From Pelobates cultripes (lineage: Eukaryota > Chordata > Amphibia > Anura > Pelobatidae): 64,000 bases of DNA. A program made the position numbers and the translations under genes. A model generated the notes under the pieces. That model had not been told where the DNA came from and searched no databases. It saw nothing but the letters and a program-made list of their open reading frames with translations. The DNA lies in contig OW240921.1 in NCBI GenBank assembly GCA_933207985.1, forward strand, positions 104,669,573-104,733,572, in the 5' to 3' direction. Numbering within the stretch: the stretch's first letter is position 1; each line of letters starts with the position of its first letter. Positions 34,870 through 43,379 of the stretch are shown here, in pieces.

Positions 34870-36425
34870 ACACATTTTCTCTAAAGAATGCTCTCCTTTC
34901 TATTTCCACTTTCACTGTAACGTCTCTCACTCCCACTTTACTCCCCTCCACTCTCTATTCATCCCATGCACTCTACGTATACCTTTCCAGCCTATCTCCA
35001 TCAACTCCTCCCAAATTCTCTATATACATACCCTATTACAAAATGTTTAAATCCTACTCCCACCTTCATCTCCTTTCTATTCTTTTGCTCCACCTCGTAC
35101 TAACTCAAGGAACCACACCAATCTCATACCCATCTCATGTTACTCCTTCAATAAGGCCCTATGGAATGGACGCTCTGTTTGCAATATTACAAAGTCCACT
35201 GCTGTCCACGACCTCTTCATTCCCTAGACTTACTAGCTTTAAAATAAGCAGGGCTCTCCCCCTCTGACACTGCTACCTCTGCATCTTTATCTTTAGGTGG
35301 CCTTCAAATTACACACTACCCGAGATACTCTAAATGTAAAAGTGGTGGTGTAGGGTTTCTACTCTCGCCTCACAGCTCATTCAAACCTCTTCAACCCCCC
35401 TTCCCTCTCTTTCTCATCATTTGAAATCCATTTGATTCACCTTTTTAAACCATTCTCTGCAAACATTGCTGTTATTTATCGCCCCCCTGGTTCCCTTCTC
35501 CTCTTCCTTGACCACTTTGCTGCCTGGCTACGCTACTTCCTCTCCTGTAACATACCATCCCTAATTCTCATGGAGTTCAATATTCCTGTTAGCCCACCCC
35601 TGACGCCAGCAGCTTCTAAACTACTTTCAATTACTTCCTCCCTTGGGTTATCATAGTGGGATAATTCTCCCACCCATGTAGCTGGACATACCCTTGACTT
35701 CATTTTCTCTTATGCATGTACAGTGTCTAATATGTCCAGCACTCCATTTCCCCTCTCTGTAGGGACCTGTTATCATTTGCTTTCCAATGCACCCAACGAC
35801 CTCAGCCTAACTCCCCTCAACTCAGGAGGAACCTTAATTCTATCGACCTCCAGTGGCTGTCAGCTGATATTGATTCACAACTCCTATCCATCCCTTTCCT
35901 CTCCTGTCCCTCACTGACCATCTCCACATATAACACTAGGACACACCCCCAACCATGGCATACTAAATCAACACACTACTTACAAAGTCTCGCACACAGT
36001 CAGACTTTCTCCATTATAGATTCATATTATGTTCATACAGCGCAGCCCTTGCCTTCGCCAAACAGTCATACTTTTCCTCTCTCATTAGTTCATGCTCCCG
36101 CAATCCCAGGGGTCTCTTTGACACCTTTAACTCTCTTCTTCGCCCTACTGTGGGCACTCCTCAAACTAACCTTACAGCCAATAGCGTTGCATGCTACTCT
36201 CTCCTTGACCCTTTTCAATCTGGCTTTTGACCCCTCCAATCTACTGAGACTGCTCTTACTCTTATCAAAGTTACTAATGACCTAATTGCAGCTAAATCCA
36301 AAGGCCACTAATCCATACTAATTATTCTTGATCTCTCCTTCTTCAAACTCTTCAATCACTTGGTCTCTGTGACACTGTCCTCTTGTGGTTTTCCTCTTAT
36401 CTCTCCCAATGCTCATTCAGTGTCC
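34870..36425 (+). pseudogene. L2-like LINE ORF2 relic (endonuclease and start of RT)
   Basis: Non-LTR retrotransposon ORF2 on the + strand with many stops. The endonuclease shows IAVIYRPPGS (about 35468), the DFN box decayed to EFNIPVS (about 35573) and the conserved GHTLDFIFS (about 35687). After an internal deletion near 36170-36205 the RT N-terminus appears as FQSGF (about 36218), then KVTNDLIAAKSKGH and LILDLS. It stops before the catalytic RT boxes. The L2/CR1 grouping is a family-level judgement from motif spacing. The element is an old, dead fragment. Confidence 0.7.
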
Positions 36426-36621
36426 CTTAAATGGTACATGCCATTTTTTCCCCAAATGATACACATATTTATATCTATTTTTAGCTATATCACATGAGTA
36501 AACAGAAAGGTTTAGTATATTTTGAGGTAGCTTGTGGGTCAAAAGCAAGTGAATTTGTTTTTTGCCCACCCGCTCATTCATCAGTCTATAACCTAGCCAG
36601 TTAGCTATACTTAAACTTTCT

Positions 36622-37045
36622 ATATTTAAAATGACACTCCAGACTCCGAAAGCACTTCAGATTTCAATAAAAACTGACACTTCTATAAATTAACCTTGTT
36701 ACATCCACCTGGCTCTCTGTCAGATATTCAGTCCTGTTACTTCCTGGTTGGTTAGCTCAGTGGAGCTAAACTCAAGAGGCAGACAAATGCTCAAAGCTCC
36801 TGCAAAGGCTTCTCATTGAGCTGCAATGGGAAGTCTGTGACAGCCACAGAAAGGCTGGGATGGAAGTGGAGGGCTTGCAAAGGTTTACACAAGAGATCTT
36901 CAGCTTTTTCAAGCCTTTCAAGATATATTTCAAATGAAAAAATGCATAATTAAATGCATACATGTTTTCACTGGGGGCATATCTATGAACCAGTGATTTC
37001 TATTTGTATTTAGTATTCAGCCAGTGGGGTGTTCCTTTACATCAA
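36622..37045. mobile_element. Kolobok-like MITE, same family as 19683
   Basis: It starts TTTAAAATGACACTCCAGAC and shares CTGTTACTTCCTGGTT and TTAGCTCAGTGGAGCTAAA with 19846-19890. The right end GTGGGGTGTTCCTTTA resembles the inverted left terminus. Confidence 0.65.
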
Positions 37046-37483
37046 TGCACACATGCCCTATATATGCAAATAACAGCCTTACATTGTTGCTTACTCCAAA
37101 ATAAGTTTTTTTTTGCGTTTTCTAAATTCCTGAATATTAGAAAACACTGAATGGACTTGTAACTCACACATCACATTATACATTGTATCAATAGTATGCA
37201 GTGTCAGCGAAGATCAACTGTCTTGAGTGTAAAAGGGTTACATTTAGGATGCTTAATTAAAGAATTCAGTTTAATGGGGTTTACATCATTAAAGAGACAC
37301 TGTTCCCTCCCTCTCCTGCCCCCTGCAAAATGAGTACTTCATAAAGATAAACTATTTATGAAATACTTATATTGATTGTGTTGGCATTTCACTGAAATTC
37401 CAATCCAGTCAAAAGATATACTGAGACAGTGTAGGGACTATTTTGTCTCAGTATATTTTCTACGCCTGGCACTTCTAGATAGA
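37046..37483. other. Intergenic sequence, no gene seen
   Basis: No gene or transposon end is recognised. It is the pre-insertion sequence on the left of hAT copy 2. Confidence 0.45.
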
Positions 37484-37945
37484 CTCTAGGCCAGTGATGG
37501 CGAACCTTTTTGAGCCCGAGTGCCCAAACCGCAATACATGCCAACTTTTTTTCCCTCAAAGTGCCAACATGGCAATTAAACCTGAATACTGAGGTTTACG
37601 TTTAGAAAAAACTACTCGTACAGTTAACAACTTTTGTTTTAAAAGAAGAAAACAAGAGAGAGTTAAATTATAAAAATTTTAAATAATGATATAAATTAAG
37701 CTTATATTAGTATCTCCAACAAATGCAATACATACACACAGACTGCTGAACACATTCACACACCAACTGCTTAATACATACACACACCGAGACACAGACA
37801 GACTGCTAAATACACACACAGTCCGCTAAATACACGCACACTCCTGAGTACGCAGTCTGCTGAATACACGCACGCAGTCTGCTGAATACACACACACACA
37901 CTGCTGAATACATAAAGACTGCTGAACACACACACATATACTGCA

Positions 37946-38760
37946 TTGAGGGGTGCAGTGTGTGTGGGGGGGTGGGGTGCTGTGTGTGGGGGGTGGGGTG
38001 CTGTGTGTGGGGGTTGGGGTGTGGGGGCTGGGGGCGCCGTGTGGGGGTGGGGTGCCGTTGGGGGAAAGGGTGCTGTGTGTGTTTGGGGAAAGGGTGCTGT
38101 GTGTGTGGGGGGGAAAGGGTGCTGGGGTGTGGGGGGCAGGGTGGTGCAGGGGGGGTAGGGGTGCTGTGGGCAGGGGCACAGTGGGTAAGGAGGGCAGGGG
38201 TGCCAGCAGGGGTACTGAGGTAGGGGCGGATGTGGGCAAGAGGGCAGGGATGCCAGGGCAGTGGGGGCGTCAGGGGCATGGTCCTGGTGGGCAGTGGGAG
38301 AGGGGGTGTCAGGGGCAGGGGAGCAGGGGGTGCCGGGGGCAGGAGGAGGGGTGCTGGAGGTAGGGGCGGATGTGGGCAAGAGGGGTAGGGGTGCCAGGCA
38401 TGGGGTGCCTGGGGCATAGTCCCAGGAGAGGGGTGCCAGGGGCAGGGGTGATGGGTGCAAGAGGGTAGGGCGGCCAGGGCAGTGGGGGGGTGCTGGGGGG
38501 CATGGTCCCAGGGATGGGAGTAGGGTGATGCGGGTAAGAGGGTAGGGGTGCTGTGGGTAGTGGGGGGTGCTGGGGTAAGGGTTCTGTGGGGGGAGTAGGG
38601 GTGCTGTGGGTAGGGGGAGTAGGGGTGCTGGGGGTAGGGGTGATGTGGGTAAGAGGGGTAGGGGTGCTGTGGGTAGGGGTGCTGTGGGTAGTGGGGGTGC
38701 TGGGGTAAGGGTTTTGTGGGTAGGGGTGCTGGGGGTAGGGGGGATAGGTTATTAAATCAG
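37946..38760. repeat. G-rich minisatellite (GGGGTGCTGTGGGTAG type) in hAT copy 2
   Basis: Imperfect units of GGTAGGGGTGCTGTGGG and relatives persist for about 800 bp with strong strand asymmetry. The dense G3-G7 runs make it G-quadruplex-prone. The minus-strand Pro-rich frames (up to 229 codons) are artefacts. Confidence 0.92.
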
Positions 38761-38872
38761 TACCCCCCCTCCCTTCTTCTAACCTTTGGTGAAGGGGAGG
38801 GGGGGGACACAGCCATCCCTGGTGGTCTGGTGGTGGTATGCAGGACAGGATGACAAGTCCTGCAGCTCTCCC

Positions 38873-38947
38873 GTCCTCCCGCGCGATGCTGTGTGGAGCG
38901 TTGCCATGGTAACGCTCGGCAACGCTCCACACAGCTCGCGGGAGGAC
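38873..38947. repeat. 75-bp near-perfect hairpin in hAT copy 2
   Basis: GTCCTCCCGCG...GCTGTGTGGAGCGTTGCC pairs with GGCAACGCTCCACACAGC...CGCGGGAGGAC. The only flaw is a 3-nt length difference in the middle of the arms. Confidence 0.92.
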
Positions 38948-39002
38948 AAGAGAGCTGTTTCCTCGATCCTTCCTCCCTGCTTCCGGTCCTGCCGACATGG
39001 AA

Positions 39003-39048
39003 GCAGAGTAGGCGCCTGCCGTTTCGGGCAGGCAGGCGCCTACTCTGC
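39003..39048. repeat. Perfect 18-bp inverted repeat
   Basis: GCAGAGTAGGCGCCTGCC (39003-39020) is exactly complementary to 39031-39048, with a 10-nt loop. Confidence 0.95.
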
Positions 39049-39134
39049 AGTGATGGCAAACCTATGGCCGCGTGCCCACAGAGAGGGCCCGGCGTGCCAC
39101 CTGTGGCACGCGTGCCATAGGTTCGCCATCACTG
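39048..39134. repeat. Internal mini-copy of hAT termini (87 bp, palindromic)
   Basis: CAGTGATGGCAAACCTATGG begins at 39048, and the true right terminus CCATAGGTTCGCCATCACTG ends at 39134. The last 87 bp thus form an element-like palindrome with both termini. Confidence 0.85.
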
Positions 39135-39142
39135 CTCTAGGC

Positions 39143-39467
39143 TGAACTACCGCCATGCAGAAGTGTCAATCTCCCAGCTGTCACAAGTGATAGCTGCAGG
39201 CAAGTTGCTCTATTTATGGAGGATTCTGCAATCTTGATCCTCTATGTACCTCAATGCTATACTCTTGCACATGCGCAAAAGTGCAGCAGTGACATTGGCC
39301 CCTGGAACTCACGGGCCTGGAGCAGAAGAGGACTGGCCAGAAGAATATAGCAGGGCACTTACGAGGGACAGGTTCAGGAAAGTTAAACTCGCCTTTGTCT
39401 GACTCCCTCCCCATTGTCAGGGGTCTTTGTAAATTTTACAAAGTCCCCATATGGTGACAATGCCATT
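39143..39467. other. Intergenic sequence, no gene seen
   Basis: No gene or repeat terminus is recognised between hAT copy 2 and the next MITE. Confidence 0.4.
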
Positions 39468-40032
39468 TTAAAGAGACACTATAGTCACCAGAACAACTAC
39501 AGCTTAATGTTCTGGTATCTACTGCATGCCCTTCTGGCTTTTTAATGTAAACACTGCCCTTTCAGAGAAAAGGCAGTGTTTACATTACAGTCTAGGAACA
39601 CCTCTAGTGGCAGTTACTCAGAAGGCAACTAGAGGTGCTTCCAGGGTCAATGCAGCACAATGTTTTTTGCCACATGTGCACTACAGCCTCCCAATACTTT
39701 CCTATGGGAAAAGCATTGGATTGGCTGAGAGATCATCAACGTTGATGATCTGATCCAAGGAGCCAGCCACGACAAAACTGGAAAAAAGATGAGTAAAACT
39801 ATGTGTTAACGGGGGACAAGGGGGGGCAGGCAATTCTAATAATGTCAGCCAAATAGGCGGATTGGGGATGGGACCAGCGCCTGCAGATCCATAAACAGCT
39901 GGAAATAAGGTAAGTTTTAATCCTTTCTAAGGGGGCAAGGGGAGGGAAGGCGCAAGACACCTAATGGGTGGTTTTAACACTATAGGGTCAGGAATACATG
40001 TTTGTGTTCCTGATCCTATAGTGCTCCTCTAA
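39468..40032. mobile_element. Kolobok-like MITE about 360 bp upstream of the NCAM1 leader
   Basis: It starts TTAAAGAGACACTATAGTCA. The right end CCTATAGTGCTCCTCTAA is the decayed inverted terminus. It contains the hairpin AACACTGCCTTTTC type (39548-39588) and the CACCTCTAGTGGCAGTTACT box of the family. Confidence 0.75.
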
Positions 40033-40289
40033 GCAAAATTCTGCATATTTAGCAGTAGCATGTCAACCATTTAATAACATGCTTAAAAGCATGTGTGCAG
40101 TGTGCACTGCAAAATCAGAGCATTTCACTACATAACCCACAATTAGGGCTAAAGCTATGGTGCATTTTTTTAAATTACTATTTTCTTTTTTTTAACAATA
40201 CCAATTTAGCTTATTTCTCCACCTCTTCCATTCCAGTGAAATTAGATTACATTCCCTAAAATAAATCCATTAGGAATGCATCTTCTATG
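40033..40289. other. NCAM1 upstream flank
   Basis: AT-rich sequence. Homeodomain-type ATTA cores occur at 40241-40276, within GAAATTAGATTACATTCCC and CCATTAGG. Homeodomain control of Ncam is established in other vertebrates. Whether these sites are used is inference. Confidence 0.4.
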
Positions 40290-40792
40290 CTGTGAATTGT
40301 TATTTAAAGAAAATCCATGCCATCTTTTACAAGCAGCTGCATCTGCTGTCTGATCTTTGCCTGTCTCCCCCTCTCTCTCATTTAGTTTGGTGGATGCTCA
40401 GTCATATTTGTACAGAGGCTGCGGAGGGATACTGGTGTTGGTCTCTCACTCTCTCGCATCCAGACACCAAGTCGGAGTCTCTAGCTGGGCGCATTGATCA
40501 GGTCTGCTTGCTGGGGGTGTGCTGAGGCTCAGACTGTCACTCATTCTCTGATCAGTGCCTGCACACAGTGTAGAGAGCAGCTTGCAATCCACTAAAAAAA
40601 ATAATTCCTTGAAAAATACTCACAATTCTGCAAAACAGACTCAGGACAATAGCTACACCCTTGCACCAAAAGCAAGATTTGCAACAAGGGGGATCTTTAA
40701 AAAAATATATATATATATATCTCAAGATCATCTTTGGACCCATTTTAACAAATAGGATCAGCAAGAGGAATTCTCCCATCTGCAATCTCACA
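40290..40792 (+). promoter_or_regulatory. NCAM1: NCAM1 core promoter and 5' leader (approximate)
   Basis: The stretch before the NCAM1 start codon changes from AT-rich to mixed, pyrimidine-rich DNA at about 40340-40390 (CTGTCTCCCCCTCTCTCTCA). No TATA box is seen in a plausible place, in line with TATA-less Ncam promoters elsewhere. An E-box CAGCTG lies at 40335-40340. If transcription starts before 40394, the leader contains an upstream open frame of 43 codons (40394-40525) that ends well before the main start. A short (TA)n lies at 40706-40721. The transcription start cannot be fixed from sequence alone. Confidence 0.5.
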
Positions 40793-40844
40793 ATGCTGCA
40801 AACTAAGGGTCTCATCTGGACTTTATGTTTCCTGGGAGCTGCAG
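40793..40844 (+). CDS. NCAM1: NCAM1 exon 1, signal peptide (partial gene)
   Basis: NCAM1 is a membrane-anchored immunoglobulin-superfamily adhesion molecule of neurons and other cells, which binds itself homophilically and in cis. The exon encodes MLQTKGLIWTLCFLGAA plus the first base of the next codon. This is a classic signal peptide: short polar start, Leu/Trp/Phe-rich core, small residues before the cut. It closely matches the known NCAM1 start, with MLQTK, LIWTL and FLG shared. The exon ends GCAG/GTATTT, a good donor in phase 1, as expected for NCAM1. The ATG has A at -3, and no ATG lies upstream in this frame. The Ig and fibronectin exons lie beyond the right edge. Confidence 0.9.
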
Positions 40845-41780
40845 GTATTTCATTCTAGTTTGTGAATATGTATTTTTTTTTTTATTTTTTTTTAAGTCAA
40901 ATGGATGTGCAAATTTTGCAAGGATGTGATAGTGGTTTTATCTAATTTGATGTCTTCCATTCAATCTATGACTTGATTTTGCATTGAGAGGGTGTTACAT
41001 AGGAGAAGCTTTTGGAATACATATAATTATTTTTATTTATTTATTTTGTTTTCTTGCATCGTTTGCATTTTTCCCCCCTTGATTTATTTTAGCAAGTATG
41101 TGGGTCAGGGCAAAGGATTGTACTACCCTTTTGTTTTAACAGAGATCTCCACAATCAAAACGATTTTTTTTTTTTTCCAGAATAAGGGGTGGCTTTGCTT
41201 GCATCGTATCTTAAAGGTAGCTGGTTTTGCTCACATCAGGAATTGTATAAAGATGGATCATATTTCTTCCTAAATGTACATTAGTGCATTCCAAATGGAC
41301 TTTTAAACAAGCCACATGCTAAAATCCACGATTACATACAAAGATCTGTTTTGTTCTTGGTCCTGGTGTGCATATTGTGCATGCATCCCCTTTTGTGAAA
41401 AAAAAGAAAAAAAAAAAGATGAGAGCTCATTCAATTAGGATGGATGGTAAATTTGGGATAAATATGAGGATGGGGACTTTGCTGTGATTTATTTTTTTTG
41501 GAGATCCGCTCATTTTAAGATTGGTACCTTTTAAATGATCAGTGTTTGAATTTCAGCTTGGCAAATCAGAGCACTGACTTGTGATGTGGTTTCTAAATTA
41601 AAGATGGGAGAGCAAGATGGAATAAATAGCATCACTGATTGGTGTTATTTCTTTGTGGTCTGTGTGCCTTCTTTTCTTTTTAAGAATGTTTATTACAGCC
41701 TGGTTTAGGAATTTGAAGTTTTGTGGTTGAGAGTCTGTAGTAACTGGTACCCAGTTATTCAAGAAAGGCTTGTAGGAGAA

Positions 41781-41782
<2 letters not shown>

Positions 41783-41836
<54 letters not shown>

Positions 41837-41852
41837 AGGGAGAGGGAGAGAG
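41783..41852. repeat. (GA)n and (GAGAGG)n microsatellite
   Basis: About 44 bp of GA dinucleotide runs into GGGAGA units, 0.9 kb inside intron 1. Confidence 0.97.
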
Positions 41853-42959
41853 GCAGATTTCTCATTCAATGGGTTAACTCCCTCCCATCCAATACAGCAA
41901 CATATATTTCTTTGCAAGCAAATCTTATGATTGCATCCTATCCTTTAGCCTGTGCAATGTTTAATGCATTTGTATGTTATAGTTTATCTGATAATTATGG
42001 TTGCAGAGCTTGTGTGATTAATGTTTGCAATAAAATGTTAATTTATTTATGATGGAAGCAGTATTGCAGCAGAGTGATGATTCCTTTATAATGGAGCTGT
42101 TTGTTTATATTTTATCATTAAGCCAATCATTTAAAGCTTCTACACAGGATTCCAAAGTTGATTATTTTGAAGAATACTGAGGTTTTAAGACCCTCAATAT
42201 GCTCAATGTATCAGATAGATGACCTCGATAGGCATCTCTTCTTGTGCATGCAAACCATGTTTATATTAGGTGCAAAACACTATCATGTATATTGAAAAAT
42301 ACTTTTTTTTTCTATGCACATTGCAACAGTGCAGTACTGAGGCAAGGAGTGGACAAATAGGATCCTCTTGTGGACAATCTAGTGCAATTATTTTCACACA
42401 GATTTCTTTTAATGGTAAATCCTAGAGATATTTCATAAGGAGGTCACTGTACATAATAGTAAAATGGTGATAGGCATTGTGGGTTTTTTGTGTCTGTTTT
42501 TGCAATTTATTTAGTTATTTATTTATATAGATTGCTTTGCAATGCACCCTGAGGAGTTTGAATATACACCCCATAGGAAGGTGTTTCATAAAATAACTTG
42601 CTTTATATTGCAACATGAAGGGCTGTGCTAACATCTGCAGTTTTGATTTCCAATGCATGGACTTGCAGATCATGTTTATCTCTAGGATAAAATGCAAATA
42701 AATGCCTGTGCTGGGTAGTAGCAGTGCAGTCGTGTGGTAAACAGCGCACAGTACAGACTGCAGCATACTCTGACATTGTTACATTACAGTAGCAACGTTT
42801 TGATACACTGATTAGCCTTATCCTCTGAGCTCTGGGCAGGAAAGGCGATTAATGCAACATGATAAACAATTGTATCACATGTAAGCAGGTCCAGTGCCCT
42901 CTCTGGGTGCCATGCATTGTGTATAACTCAGTGGGGGCCAGTAAATGCAGTGTGTGCTC

Positions 42960-43230
42960 TGTGCTGTGTCTATTTATTGGAAGGAGCTGTATGGTTGCTC
43001 TCTTGGCTTCCTGGCTGCTGTGAAGAGAGAGCTGGCAAGGAAAGCGGGTGCGCGCCCCCAGGGTGGAGGCTAGGCGCGCACACAGTGTCCTGGATTGTGA
43101 GGGCCAATCAGGAGCCAGCTCAGTGGGCGGGAAAATGGTTATTCCCAGGGCAACGTTCTGTTTTGGTCCCCAAGCTGCTCTCAGACAAGTGACTGCCCTC
43201 CTGCTCACCTCCTGGGGGAGCTGGGGGTGT
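42960..43230 (+). promoter_or_regulatory. Candidate intronic CpG-rich promoter/enhancer of NCAM1
   Basis: A local GC- and CpG-rich block in an otherwise CpG-poor intron. CpGs cluster in AAGCGGGTGCGCGCCC and GGCGCGCAC (43048-43080). A CCAAT box (GGCCAATCAGG, about 43102) and a GC box (GTGGGCGGGA, about 43125) follow in promoter-like order, then AGGGCAAC, which resembles half of an RFX X-box. No signal-peptide frame or splice donor is obvious downstream. A first exon for an alternative or antisense transcript is possible but unproven. Confidence 0.4.
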
Positions 43231-43379
43231 GGGGGACAGGCATTATCAACGTTTCTACTCTACTACTCCTCAGTCATAAAATAACAGTGGATACTCAAAA
43301 CAATGACCTTTTGTGGTTATCCATCATCCATGGGTGATGAAACCTGAAAAAAAGTGAAATGTATGAAACCCTTTATAAA

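Larger units (their letters stand above)
37492..39134. mobile_element. Non-autonomous hAT element, copy 2 (CAGTGATGGCGAACC family)
   Basis: It has the same 15-bp termini as copy 1 and a perfect 8-bp duplication CTCTAGGC (37484-37491 and 39135-39142). The first about 130 bp match copy 1 closely, with the GAGCCCGAGTGCCCAAACCG and ATTAAACCTGAATACTGAGG boxes. The interior differs: GACTGCTGAATACACACAC units (37740-37945), an 800-bp G-rich block (37946-38760), then two strong hairpins and an inner copy of the terminal repeat. No transposase is present. Confidence 0.93.

Noticed and set aside
34806..35267. A separate 153-codon protein gene
   Set aside because: It runs into the L2-like LINE endonuclease relic. 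The N-terminal part is a (TG)/(TA)-rich artefact.
36747..36762. tRNA-like A box (GGTTAGCTCAGTGG)
   Set aside because: No B box follows at a suitable distance and no cloverleaf forms. The same words occur in the related MITE at 19860 in a changed form, so it is repeat sequence.
37771..38998. Pro-rich minus-strand frames of 203-229 codons
   Set aside because: The complement of a G-rich minisatellite gives Pro/Thr/His strings. No start context or conserved motif is present.
40661..40858. Longer reading of the NCAM1 exon frame, starting at 40661 and running past the donor
   Set aside because: The upstream start is TTG, and the NCAM1-like residues begin at the ATG 40793. The end past 40844 is intron read-through.
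42849..43208. Frames of 91-119 codons over the CpG-rich block
   Set aside because: GC-rich DNA lowers stop frequency. No protein family is recognised and frames on both strands overlap.
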